From the NCBI GenBank assembly GCA_019695305.1, contig JAIBAG010000011.1, positions 1 through 64,000 on the forward strand: a DNA stretch of 64,000 bases, in the 5' to 3' direction. The notes under the pieces are model-generated. The model had not been told where the DNA came from. It saw only the letters and a program-made list of their open reading frames with translations, and searched no databases. Source of the DNA: a bacterium. Lineage in GTDB: Bacteria; UBA10199; JAIBAG01. Shown here piece after piece: positions 1 to 6,465 of this stretch. How positions within the stretch are numbered: position 1 is the first letter of the stretch; each line of letters begins with the position of its first letter. The translations under genes and the position numbers were made by a program.

Positions 1-70
1 GGCCCCTAGCCTTTAAAATCGCGATCGTTTCTCGTTCAATTAAAGTAAATTGATAGTAGTTTTTACCCAT
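1..70 (-). CDS. IS30-family transposase, N-terminal start, cut by the window edge
   Basis: Reading the minus strand from an ATG at 70-68, an open frame of 23 codons runs off the left edge with no stop. It begins MGKNYYQFTLIERETI, which matches the N-terminus of IS30-family DDE transposases (the 'LTLEERETI' helix-turn-helix entry). These enzymes cut and join IS ends. The stretch just upstream (about 71-125) includes GCAAGTGCACCACTT on the minus strand and could hold the IS terminal inverted repeat; the other end lies outside the window. The call rests on a short stretch of similarity recalled from the family, and whether the gene is intact cannot be seen. Confidence 0.55.
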   Translation of the reverse strand, partial: MGKNYYQFTLIERETIAILKARG

Positions 71-140
71 ATCCACTCAGAATACTCATCTATTCTAAGT
101 GGTGCACTTGCTTATTGAACCCAGGAAGTCCAAAAATAAG

Positions 141-185
141 ATTAATGAGTCGGATTTTGAGACTCTGTGAGACTGGCAGCGGGGT
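141..185. repeat. Short GAGTC/GAGAC-type repeat relic
   Basis: The text GAGTCGGATTTTGAGAC followed by TGTGAGACTGGC recurs in similar form at 2072-2137, where GAGTCC and GAGAC motifs occur several times, and a trace (GTGAGACTGGCACCGGGG) is at 3296-3313. No function is recognised. It marks the same patchwork of repeated fragments as the REP copies. Confidence 0.4.
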
Positions 186-195
186 TAAAGAGCAG

Positions 196-363
196 CACTT
201 GGGTAGCAAATGGTTCGCCTCATATCTAAAAAGATTCTTAATACAACCATGAATGGAGAAGAAGATCAGAAAGATCCTAAAATGAGCCAAGCACAAGACT
301 TAGGAAGCAGATGGTTTAACGTGCATCTCAAAAAATTAAGGGAAAACCTGATGAAAAAGTAAA
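196..363 (+). pseudogene. RAYT (REP-associated tyrosine transposase) C-terminal tail, chimeric relic
   Basis: Two pieces of RAYT C-terminus are joined. Positions about 196-237 encode LGSKWFASYLKRF, and 239-363 encode the tail from NTTMNGEEDQKDPKM to ENLMKK and a stop. From 239 to the following REP copy the DNA is almost identical to 5047-5217, with one G/A difference noticed near the stop. Catalytic regions are absent, so this cannot be an active transposase. It sits directly before REP copy 394-411, the same order as the other tails in this region. Confidence 0.75.
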
Positions 364-393
364 ATTATTTTATTATTTATCAGTGGCTTCCGC

Positions 394-411
394 GCGTGCC
401 TGGCACCGGGG
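394..411 (+). repeat. REP-like palindromic repeat, copy 1
   Basis: GCGTGCCTGGCACCGGGG with the core palindrome GTGCC-T-GGCAC. It follows a RAYT tail by about 30 bases. Confidence 0.8.
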
Positions 412-414
412 TTC

Positions 415-521
415 TTTACAGATTATTAATGATCAGTTCGAAACTCCCTTTCGGGCAATAAAAAACCCCTTGATTTCTCAAGGGGTTAATCGATGCGTCC
501 CTTACTCGAGGATTTTAGAAC
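415..521. repeat. 107-bp direct repeat, left copy, carrying a minus-strand terminator
   Basis: The segment matches 1756-1862 with two mismatches seen (504 versus 1845, 517 versus 1858). The two copies bracket the hydrolase gene at 733-1704. Each contains a 10-bp stem with a 4-base loop (464-487 here) that, on the minus strand, is followed by a run of T: a good intrinsic terminator for minus-strand transcription. The right part contains GTTCGAAA-like text reminiscent of a tRNA T-arm, but no tRNA can be folded from it. Confidence 0.8.
464..487 (-). terminator. Intrinsic terminator on the minus strand inside the left direct repeat
   Basis: AACCCCTTGA pairs perfectly with TCAAGGGGTT around a TTTC loop; on the minus strand the stem is followed by TTTTTATTG. 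No gene reading into it from the right on the minus strand is visible, so it is probably carried along with the repeat. Confidence 0.6.
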
Positions 522-532
522 TGAGTGCTTGG

Positions 533-551
533 CCCTGAGCCTGTCGAAGGG
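533..551. repeat. Widespread short palindrome CCCTGAGCCTGTCGAAGGG
   Basis: This imperfect palindrome is the REP-like motif scattered through many proteobacterial genomes. One copy was noticed here, just after the left direct repeat. Confidence 0.6.
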
Positions 552-732
552 TTTGGCGATAGCGGCTTAAACAATCTACTGAATCAACTAAAACAAATAA
601 TAAAGGTTTTTTAGACTCTATTTTAAATGAGCGTTTCAATTGTTGTGAAAAGCTAAATAATTGATATTGGTATGTAAATTGACCTTTGACTTTTTTTATT
701 TTAAAAAAGCTCTCTAAGAAAAGGAGATAATT

Positions 733-1704
733 ATGAGTAGAATTTCAAACGAAAGAATGTCCAAAGCTATGAAACAGTTGGAATCTATTTCCAAAGAGGA
801 TCACGAAAAAGTTATGGCTCTGGCTAATATTGTTAAGCCCTTAAGAAGCGTTCTTCACAAAACTCCTGATGATTACGACATGAAAGGCTGGGAAGACATT
901 TATTTCCAGTCCGATGACGGAATCCCCTTAGAAGGCTGGTATATCAGCGCAACAGGCGGAGAAAGTGATAAATTAATTATTTTCAATCATGCTCTACCTA
1001 TGTGTCGTGCTGGTTTTCCTGGTCACCTTGGAGAGCCTTGGAGTCAGTTCGATGCCGTCGAAATCGACTTTGTGATTCAAATGAAACATTTTGCTGATGC
1101 TGGTTATAATGTTCTGGCTTATGACATTAGAAACCACGGAAATAGTGGCGCTGCCAATGGTGGGCTCTCTGGTATCGGCCAATGGGAGTGGAGAGACTGC
1201 GTCGGTGTAAAAAAATATGTCGATTCGCACCCACGATTATCAAAAATGAAAGTGGGTCTATATAGTCAATGTATGGGCGGCAACTCTCAATATGAGGCTA
1301 TTTCACGAAAACCTGATCTCTTTGAAAATGTCTCTTGTATGTGCAGTCCAATGGTTGTTTCAATGTCAGCTATTTATTCGGCGTTTTCAGAGCTATACGG
1401 AGTGAGTCAGTATCAAGAATTAATTGATTTAGAGTTATTGAAAATGGGAGCCTTTGTCGCTGATGAAATGACACCTCATAAAGCGGCTCCAAATGTAAAA
1501 ATGCCAGTTCTAATGGTACAAGTTTACGATGATGAGTGGACAAGAAATCCCGAAGATGCCCAAAAGACTTTTGATCTACTTGGAAGCGAAGAAAAAGAAT
1601 TGTTATGGATAAGAGACACGACAAAAAGATTTAAAGATGGATACAATTATTTTGGAAGACACCCAGAAAAGATTCTTCCGTTTTTCGATAAATATATGAA
1701 GTGA
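733..1704 (+). CDS. Alpha/beta hydrolase with a cysteine nucleophile (dienelactone-hydrolase-like)
   Basis: This is a 323-residue soluble alpha/beta hydrolase. The strand before the oxyanion turn is LIIFNHALP (81-89), YDIRNHGNSG is at 130-139, and the nucleophile elbow reads SQCMGG (178-183), so the nucleophile would be Cys180 where most relatives have Ser. This is the GxCxGG form of dienelactone hydrolases. A likely acid lies in VYDDEWT (about 244-250) and the likely His in FGRHPEK near residue 312. The start has a strong Shine-Dalgarno (AAAAGGAG) 6-7 bases upstream. The substrate is unknown. The gene stands alone between two 107-bp direct repeats in a repeat-rich zone, which suggests it may have arrived as a unit. 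Confidence 0.8.
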   Translation: MSRISNERMSKAMKQLESISKEDHEKVMALANIVKPLRSVLHKTPDDYDMKGWEDIYFQSDDGIPLEGWYISATGGESDKLIIFNHALPMCRAGFPGHLGEPWSQFDAVEIDFVIQMKHFADAGYNVLAYDIRNHGNSGAANGGLSGIGQWEWRDCVGVKKYVDSHPRLSKMKVGLYSQCMGGNSQYEAISRKPDLFENVSCMCSPMVVSMSAIYSAFSELYGVSQYQELIDLELLKMGAFVADEMTPHKAAPNVKMPVLMVQVYDDEWTRNPEDAQKTFDLLGSEEKELLWIRDTTKRFKDGYNYFGRHPEKILPFFDKYMK

Positions 1705-1755
1705 GTATGAGCTGACACAAGCTCAACTTCAATATTGATTCAGCTACCATGTATT

Positions 1756-1862
1756 TTTACAGATTATTAATGATCAGTTCGAAACTCCCTTTCGGGCAAT
1801 AAAAAACCCCTTGATTTCTCAAGGGGTTAATCGATGCGTCCCTTGCTCGAGGATTTTCGAAC
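1756..1862. repeat. 107-bp direct repeat, right copy
   Basis: Partner of 415-521. It carries the same minus-strand terminator stem (1805-1828), here placed about 100 bases after the hydrolase stop codon. In the plus direction the stem is preceded rather than followed by the A/T run, so it is not an obvious terminator for the hydrolase gene. Confidence 0.8.
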
Positions 1863-2177
1863 CGAATGTTTGAGATTAGCAGCTTAAACTTACAGACCGC
1901 TTCACAGCATACCATTCGATAAAGTCCTGATGTTTTGCAAAAAATTGGTAACATTATAAAATGATTTTAAATTAGCTAACCAATTGTATTTAATTGGTTA
2001 TTTAAGATATTTTATCTTTTAACAACCTCGGTGCCAGGCACGCGCAAAACCCCATGATAATCAAATGGATTAGAGTCCGAAAATGAGACTCTTGAGTCCG
2101 ATTTTGAGACTGTTACGGCACTATTGTGAGACTCTCCAATTTTATTTATCAATCATTTCAACAATTTAGACTTCCAC
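1863..2177. other. Intergenic repeat debris
   Basis: No gene is seen. The stretch holds an inverted REP copy (2027-2044) and a cluster of GAGTCC/GAGAC motifs (2072-2137) like those at 141-185. Confidence 0.5.
2027..2044 (-). repeat. REP-like repeat, inverted copy
   Basis: CTCGGTGCCAGGCACGCGC is the reverse complement of the REP unit with one change. It is the only well-preserved copy in inverse orientation in the cluster. Confidence 0.7.
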
Positions 2178-2195
2178 GCGTGCCTGGCACCGGGG
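2178..2195 (+). repeat. REP-like repeat copy
   Basis: GCGTGCCTGGCACCGGGG followed by CTATAA. No clear RAYT tail precedes this copy. Confidence 0.8.
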
Positions 2196-2269
2196 CTATA
2201 AACCTGTTTCATGAGTGGGAATTTGTCAAGAATTGAGAGTCAACTTCAGCAACAATACCTACCCCAATA

Positions 2270-2346
2270 GAGCAAGGAAAAACCTGATGGAAAAATAAAG
2301 TTAGTTTGTTTTTTACGATGGGTTCTACGCGTGCCTGGCACCGGGG
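2270..2346 (+). repeat. Degraded RAYT tail plus REP copy (REP at 2329-2346)
   Basis: The text AGCAAGGAAAAACCTGATGG followed by AAAAATAAA is a decayed form of the RAYT tail end (ENLMKK-stop), followed 30 bases on by an intact REP unit at 2329-2346. The REP supplies the stop codon and last residues of the minus-strand gene to its right. Confidence 0.65.
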
Positions 2347-2645
2347 CTACTGAGTGTATCAAGAACAGATTGAATGGTATCAAAAGGTTCGTCTTTATCT
2401 GTTAGCTGAATACAATTTACATCTTCCCATTTATAGGGCAATTTTAAAACGGTGCTCTTTTTAATATCGATAATAAAATCTTTACGATCACACATAAACT
2501 TCACAAGTTCATTGTTACATTGAAACACCACAATAAAACTTCCAAAGGCACTTTTATGATACTCATGAGCCGCTAAATCCCACTTAGACGCGTGATTCTT
2601 TTTGAGAAAGTTATAGAGCTTTTCAATTTGGGTGTCTTTATGCAT
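2325..2645 (-). CDS. Hypothetical protein whose 3' end is replaced by a REP copy
   Basis: The 106-residue frame begins MHKDTQIEKLYNFLKK and shows no signal peptide or membrane segment. It is rich in charged residues (KFMCDRKDFIIDIKK). Its last residues, SPGARHA and the stop TAG, are read from the reverse strand of the REP unit at 2329-2346, so the original C-terminus was probably lost or altered when the repeat arrived. No family was recognised. No convincing Shine-Dalgarno precedes the ATG at 2645. It may be a functional shortened protein or a decaying gene. Confidence 0.5.
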   Translation of the reverse strand: MHKDTQIEKLYNFLKKNHASKWDLAAHEYHKSAFGSFIVVFQCNNELVKFMCDRKDFIIDIKKSTVLKLPYKWEDVNCIQLTDKDEPFDTIQSVLDTLSSPGARHA

Positions 2646-2710
2646 AGGGAAAAATTTTAGATAAAGGGGGCTAAAAAAGAAAGTCTTTATTTATGCCTAA
2701 CCCAGCATTT

Positions 2711-2729
2711 CCCGGCGCCAGGCACAGGT
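2711..2729 (-). repeat. Degenerate inverted REP copy
   Basis: CCCGGCGCCAGGCACAGGT resembles the reverse complement of the REP unit with several changes. Confidence 0.5.
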
Positions 2730-2746
2730 ATATTCTCAGTTTAGTG

Positions 2747-2867
2747 AATACCATCATGAATGGAGAAGAAGATCAGAAAGATACAAACTGAGCCAAGAAC
2801 AACATATGGGAAGCAGATGATTTGTCGCATATTTAAAAAAATAAGGGAAAACCTGATGAAAAAATAA
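2747..2867 (+). pseudogene. RAYT C-terminal tail relic
   Basis: The DNA parallels 5050-5170 but carries substitutions, an in-frame stop (GATACAAACTGA where the intact copy has GATCCTAAAATGA) and small length changes. It ends with the same AACCTGATGAAAAAATAA and is followed by REP copy 2899-2916. It is older than the 239-363 copy, judging by the number of changes. Confidence 0.7.
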
Positions 2868-2898
2868 AATTAGTTTGTTGTTTTACGAGGGCTTCGAC

Positions 2899-2916
2899 GC
2901 GTGCCTGGCACCGGGG
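2899..2916 (+). repeat. REP-like repeat copy joined to the dinD-like fragment
   Basis: GCGTGCCTGGCACCGGGG. The GTG at 2901 inside it is the only upstream start codon for the fragment that follows. Confidence 0.8.
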
Positions 2917-3296
2917 TTCAAGAGTTGACCCCGTTAACTTGGACTTTGTCCAATAAGTTAACAGCGTCCCTCATTCTTCTTGGAGTTACCCCCTCCGAAT
3001 ATAAAAATCTAAAGGGATTACAGCGAGAAAATCTGCGCGATCACATGACTGATTTGGAACTTATTTTTACTACGTTAGGCGAAGCCTCAACAACAGCCAT
3101 TGCTCGCACCGATGATGCGGTGGGTTTTGAACAAAATAAATCAGCTGCAGTTCGAGGTGGACGTGTTGCCGGCAACGCCAGAAAAGAGTTGGAAACCCAA
3201 ACGGGTAAAAATGTGGTAACAAAACAGAATTACCTGGGGTTGAAAGCAAAACCGGTTTTATTAAAGGAAGCTTTAAAGAAGAAAACTAAAAAGTAG
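2901..3296 (+). pseudogene. DinD-like (DNA-damage-inducible protein D / BRO-type) C-terminal fragment
   Basis: The 131-residue frame starts at a GTG inside a REP copy, giving the repeat-derived MPGTGV. From about residue 35 it reads EYKNLKGLQRENLRDHMTDLE, then AIARTDDAVGFEQNK and GGRVAGNARKELE. This is the conserved C-terminal region of the DinD-like proteins that carry an N-terminal BRO domain. A full gene would be roughly twice as long, and the N-terminal domain is missing. The gene was therefore cut at the REP. Expression from the repeat's GTG is possible but there is no Shine-Dalgarno. Family assignment is from recognition of the motif string. Confidence 0.65.
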
Positions 3297-3302
3297 TGAG
3301 AC

Positions 3303-3313
3303 TGGCACCGGGG
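3303..3313 (+). repeat. Partial REP copy
   Basis: TGGCACCGGGG right after the stop of the dinD-like fragment; a further decayed copy (GCGCGTTAGGCACCAGGAC) lies at about 3331-3350. The fragment is thus bracketed by REP sequence on both sides. Confidence 0.55.
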
Positions 3314-3544
3314 CTATTTAAAACGGTTATATGCGCGTTAGGCACCAGGACTAAGGACCATGTACCTCAATCTGGCAGTTTTACCCCCCAGTTTTAAAGC
3401 CCTCATCTTTTCACTTACATACAAACTACCTGAAATTATTAGCCTTATTATTCGTGGTAACTGGCCTTTGTTTTGCAAAATAAACAGCTGACAAGGGCTA
3501 GTTTTATACCAACAACCTTAGAAACTAAAAGAAAGCGATTTTTT

Positions 3545-4198
3545 ATGAAAAATTTTATCCACTCATTAATAATGGCCACATTTATTTTTGGTATGTCCAA
3601 TCAATCCATGGCTGGCTCGCAAAATGAAACTCCAAAAATGATCAAAACCCAAGGTTTTAGAACAACAGTCCCGGCAATTAATGGGGCTGAGCTAAGTCTT
3701 TATACCAACAATAAAAAGGTAAGTTGTGAGTGCGCCTATGCTATTGAAAGAACTTTTGAATGTGTAGTGGATGGTAGCAAATTTAATGATTTTAATAATA
3801 CCTTTGGTTCAGATGTTATTAGTGGGAATCAAAATGAAAGCTTTAACAGCGCAGCAGAAGGTGGCTTTTCTTCTGTTACACTTGAATACAAAAAAGATGC
3901 AACATGGTTTGCAGTTCCTTGGGCAGGCCCTTTTTTGTATGAATATGGTCCTCAAAAACTGGAACATTTTACAATCGCTGGTTCGTGCAGCGATATTGGC
4001 TTAAGAGTTGATAACCAAGCCACTGGTTCCACTTGCGAATCGTGTCATACATCATGTGTTGCAAACAGCCCCGATAAAAAAGCTTATCAAAATGCCATGC
4101 AAGACTGCATAGCGCGTTACACTCAATTTTGTAATGCAGGCACCATTAAAATAAATACTGAATTTCAGGACAAAGTAAATAGTTGCTCGGAAGAATAA
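3545..4198 (+). CDS. Small secreted cysteine-rich protein with one CxxCH motif
   Basis: The frame is open from 3473, but the ATG at 3545 gives a standard signal peptide (MKNFIHSLIMATFIFGMSNQ, cleavage after SMA-G), so this start is chosen; the product is 217 residues. The mature protein has about ten cysteines, including CECAY, CESCHTSC and two near the C-terminus. CESCH fits the haem c attachment pattern CxxCH, but no other cytochrome feature was found, and paired cysteines in a secreted protein more simply suggest disulfides. No family was recognised. It stands alone between decayed repeats. Confidence 0.65.
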   Translation: MKNFIHSLIMATFIFGMSNQSMAGSQNETPKMIKTQGFRTTVPAINGAELSLYTNNKKVSCECAYAIERTFECVVDGSKFNDFNNTFGSDVISGNQNESFNSAAEGGFSSVTLEYKKDATWFAVPWAGPFLYEYGPQKLEHFTIAGSCSDIGLRVDNQATGSTCESCHTSCVANSPDKKAYQNAMQDCIARYTQFCNAGTIKINTEFQDKVNSCSEE

Positions 4199-4204
4199 AC
4201 GTGT

Positions 4205-4256
4205 GACAAGCAGGTACTACGCGTGCCCAAACCTGCTTGGCAGAGGGGCTATTTTT
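4205..4256 (+). repeat. Degenerate REP copy with an insertion
   Basis: GCGTGCC, then about ten extra bases (CAAACCTGCT), then TGGCAGAGGGG: a REP unit apparently interrupted. Confidence 0.4.
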
Positions 4257-4278
4257 TTATCTGCGCCAACACGTATGG

Positions 4279-4380
4279 TTAAACAATAACAGATTCAAAT
4301 AAAGGGTTAGTTTTGTCCCAGGTTTGAGCTTCTTCTAAGGTAGGTTTACGCAGCTCTCCTGTGGTAATCCATTGTGTTAC
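4279..4380 (-). pseudogene. Gene relic, C-terminal 33 codons only
   Basis: On the minus strand 4380-4282 reads VTQWITTGELRKPTLEEA, continuing QTWDKTNPLFESVIV, and ends with TAA at 4281-4279. An in-frame stop lies directly upstream. The composition looks like real protein, but the rest of the gene is absent. No family was recognised. Confidence 0.35.
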
Positions 4381-4469
4381 CTAAGCATTAAGGGTCAACT
4401 CTTGAAACTTGAAAATCAATGGGCCTAGTAGCGAGGTAAACCTGTCCGCTGTCACGACCTGACCCCAAT

Positions 4470-4676
4470 AATTACACGCCACACACCAGCTACCTGGCTT
4501 TGTCTACCAACCCCCAAAAACGAATGAAAATTTATACGGAGTATGTGACCACAACCGCTCCCCATGAAGCCGATGAAAAAGACCCAAAGATGAGTAATGA
4601 ATTGGGAATAGGAAGCGATGCTTTCCTCGCCAAACTCAACAAAATCAAAAACAAAATGAAGCGAAAATTGAAGTAA
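4470..4676 (+). pseudogene. Second RAYT C-terminal relic, diverged family member
   Basis: The frame encodes TPHTSYLALSTNPQKRM, a middle part with TEYVTTTAPHEADEKDPKM, and ends KMKRKLK-stop. It aligns with TPHTCYLGLSRDPEKRK and DQKDPKM of the copy at 4722-5170 but is clearly a different, diverged sequence. It precedes REP copy 4704-4721 by about 27 bases, showing that the tail-then-REP order holds even for an unrelated-looking tail. Confidence 0.7.
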
Positions 4677-4703
4677 AACTATTTAGTTTTCATGTGGTTC
4701 CAC

Positions 4704-4721
4704 GCGTGCCTGGCACCGGGG
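4704..4721 (+). repeat. REP-like repeat copy
   Basis: GCGTGCCTGGCACCGGGG between the diverged RAYT tail and the longer RAYT fragment. Confidence 0.8.
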
Positions 4722-5170
4722 TTTTTACCCTTTCAAAAACAATAATGCTTATTAACTGGAAGTTTGCCCGTAAAATGAACAAGCTTAAAAAAAGAAGAGG
4801 TCACTTTTGGCTAGACCGGTATAAATGTATTCCCGTTGAAAGCGATGAGTATTGTTTAGCACTGATGCGTTATATTAATCGCAACCCACTAAGAGCAAAA
4901 ATGATTACTGAATGTGGCGAGTGGAAATGGAGTGGGTATCATTATTATGCAAACGGAGAACCCAATGATCTCATTACTCCACATACTTGCTACTTGGGTT
5001 TGTCGCGTGATCCCGAAAAAAGAAAAAAGGAATATACCAGCTTCGTTAATACAACCATGAATGGAGAAGAAGATCAGAAAGATCCTAAAATGAGCCAAGC
5101 ACAAGACTTAGGAAGCAGATGGTTTAACGTGCATCTCAAAAAATTAAGGGAAAACCTGATGAAAAAATAA
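4722..5170 (+). pseudogene. RAYT (Y1/REP-associated tyrosine transposase), N-terminally truncated
   Basis: An open frame of about 150 codons carries the conserved RAYT C-terminal half: RRGHFWLDRYKC, then ESDEYCLALMRYINRNPLRA and WKWSGYHYY. RAYTs are single-strand-DNA HUH endonucleases with a catalytic Tyr that move REP hairpins. The N-terminal part with the HUH histidines is missing because the frame begins at the REP copy 4704-4721, so this copy cannot catalyse transposition. The catalytic Tyr position is also not evident (the INWKFARKMN segment has Phe). It ends ENLMKK and is followed by two REP copies. It appears to be the parent of the shorter tails at 239-363, 2747-2867 and 5688-5722. 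Confidence 0.85.
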
Positions 5171-5201
5171 AATTATTTTATTATTTATCAGTGGCTTCCG
5201 C

Positions 5202-5245
5202 GCGTGCCTGGCACCGGAGCTATCCGCGCGTGCCTGGCACCGGGG
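5202..5245 (+). repeat. Two tandem REP-like copies (5202-5219 and 5228-5245)
   Basis: GCGTGCCTGGCACCGGAG then GCGTGCCTGGCACCGGGG, eight bases apart, after the RAYT fragment. The second ends three bases before the 3' end of the minus-strand membrane-protein gene. Confidence 0.8.
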
Positions 5246-5248
5246 CTA

Positions 5249-5608
5249 TCATTGCTCTTGAATTAATCTAGTAATCTTTTTACTCAAAAAAGAAATCGCT
5301 ACTATCCCGAGAAAAAAAGAAATCACAAACAGCGGCAAAGTAAGAGCTACAACTCCAATATCACCGGGATCGTCACAAACGTAGCCAAACATGAGGATTT
5401 GGCAGTCTATATTTAAACGTGCGGAAGCAACACAAGAGCCAAAATTAATAAGAAAATAAATTAAGAGAGAAAATTTTAAAAAGTTTTTAGAAATTACCTT
5501 ATGCAAAAGCCATATACAAATTACAGCCAAGAGTGGACCAATAAATCCAAATAAGTAGTAGTGGATAAAATCGTTATACCAATAGCTTTGGCAAAGAAAT
5601 TGAGTCAT
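5249..5608 (-). CDS. Small integral membrane protein, function unknown
   Basis: The 119-residue product has about three hydrophobic helices: FGFIGPLLAVICIWLL (about 21-36), FSLLIYFLINFGSCVA and ALTLPLFVISFFLGIVAI. Between the second and third lies a loop with Cys pairs (NIDCQ, GYVCDD). It ends in a charged tail. No family was recognised. Its stop codon lies three bases from a REP copy, so the natural C-terminus may have been changed. It is AT-rich like the genes to its right. Confidence 0.6.
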   Translation of the reverse strand: MTQFLCQSYWYNDFIHYYLFGFIGPLLAVICIWLLHKVISKNFLKFSLLIYFLINFGSCVASARLNIDCQILMFGYVCDDPGDIGVVALTLPLFVISFFLGIVAISFLSKKITRLIQEQ

Positions 5609-5687
5609 TAGGTTTTATAGTAACACGCTATTTATTCAATTAAAATCATTTAGTTTTCCAAGCTTCAAAAGCTACCCTCGTTACCCT

Positions 5688-5722
5688 TCAAAAAATTAAG
5701 GGAAAACCTGATGAAAAAATAA
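5688..5722 (+). pseudogene. RAYT 3'-end relic (last 11 codons)
   Basis: The last codons of the RAYT tail (KKLRENLMKK-stop) followed by the same AATTATTTTATTATTTATC spacer as at 5170-5190 and then REP copy 5754-5771. It is the shortest visible tail-plus-REP unit. Confidence 0.7.
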
Positions 5723-5753
5723 AATTATTTTATTATTTATCAGTGGTTTCCGC

Positions 5754-5822
5754 GCGTGCCTGGCACCGGGGCTATATCAGTGGCTTCCGCGCGTGCCTGG
5801 CACCGGAGCTATGGCACCGGAG
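5754..5822 (+). repeat. REP-like copies at 5754-5771 and 5791-5808 plus a partial at 5812-5822
   Basis: Two full units and a partial TGGCACCGGAG. The spacer between the first two repeats the end of the tail spacer (ATCAGTGGCTTCC), showing local duplication. The partial copy ends 11 bases before the stop codon of the defence-cassette gene at 5834. Confidence 0.8.
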
Positions 5823-5833
5823 CTAGTTACTTT

Positions 5834-6424
5834 TTATTCAGAATATACGTGAGTTCTTCTAGGCCATTGCATATTATATCCATGAAATCTTTTATTGATC
5901 TTATATAAATATGAGAAATTTTTTTCTAAAAAATTTAGATTAAATTCATCAGGAATAACTTCTAACCAATTACTAATAGAATTAATAAATTGTCCTAACT
6001 CATAATATATAATCTTTTGATCACATTTTCCGTCTAAAATTTCACTAGCAATTAGATTTAAAATTTGGGCCATTCTGTCAGTAGCACCTTGATCAATAGG
6101 ACCTTCTGCAAATAAAGAAGAAAAAGGAAGTTCATGTATATCCATCCCCTCAGCATGCATAAAATGGCCATGTGAAGCTCCGCTTGACTCGGAACTTCCT
6201 TGAAATATTTTTTTCCATTCTTCTATGTCTTCTTTTTTCAACGAAGAGTAGAATAAATCGATTAGCTTTAAGCTGTTCTCCAATTTTCTTTGACCTTGTG
6301 CAGTAACATAAGTCTTATAGGCAATTATTGCTCCAATTATCAACAAGCTCGTTTTAAGCCAATCTTGTTCTATCAAAGATTTTAAATTAGAAAAAAAATT
6401 AATAAAAAAATGACACATAATCAT
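5834..6424 (-). CDS. Single-pass membrane-anchored protein, possible companion of the Shedu nuclease
   Basis: The 196-residue product has an N-terminal hydrophobic helix (LKTSLLIIGAIIAYKTYVTA, about 23-42) followed by a mainly helical, charged cytoplasmic-looking domain (QRKLENSLKLIDLFY, then EWKKIFQGS). A His/Met-rich stretch, SHGHFMHAEGMDIHELP, lies in the middle. The layout of one N-terminal helix plus a helical domain is common among unknown proteins of defence islands, but no family was recognised. It starts 41 bases after the nuclease gene on the same strand and is likely co-transcribed. Codon use is AT-rich. No strong Shine-Dalgarno is seen; Met3 at 6418 is an alternative start. Confidence 0.6.
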   Translation of the reverse strand: MIMCHFFINFFSNLKSLIEQDWLKTSLLIIGAIIAYKTYVTAQGQRKLENSLKLIDLFYSSLKKEDIEEWKKIFQGSSESSGASHGHFMHAEGMDIHELPFSSLFAEGPIDQGATDRMAQILNLIASEILDGKCDQKIIYYELGQFINSISNWLEVIPDEFNLNFLEKNFSYLYKINKRFHGYNMQWPRRTHVYSE

Positions 6425-6465
6425 CTTAACAAACTGAAGATGTCTTCGCCGATCAAATTAAAATG

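Noticed and set aside
90-296. Minus-strand frame across the RAYT tail
   Set aside because: It is the antisense of the RAYT tail; the same sequence appears opposite the fragment at 4889-5104.
1830-1870. tRNA 3'-end-like text (GTTCGAAAATCC) followed by a terminator on the minus strand
   Set aside because: The T-loop would be two bases too long, the acceptor stem has no matching 5' side and no cloverleaf could be built.
4021-4070. Haem c cytochrome signature CESCH
   Set aside because: Only one CxxCH in a protein with many other cysteines and no axial ligand context; kept as a note, not as a call.
4388-4405. An 18-base match between this site and 37576-37593
   Set aside because: The second site lies in coding DNA of the VWA gene, and a match of this length is plausible by chance in 64 kb.
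394-5822. CRISPR array
   Set aside because: The repeats are not regularly spaced, lack unique spacers of constant length, and no cas genes are present. They are REP-like repeats.
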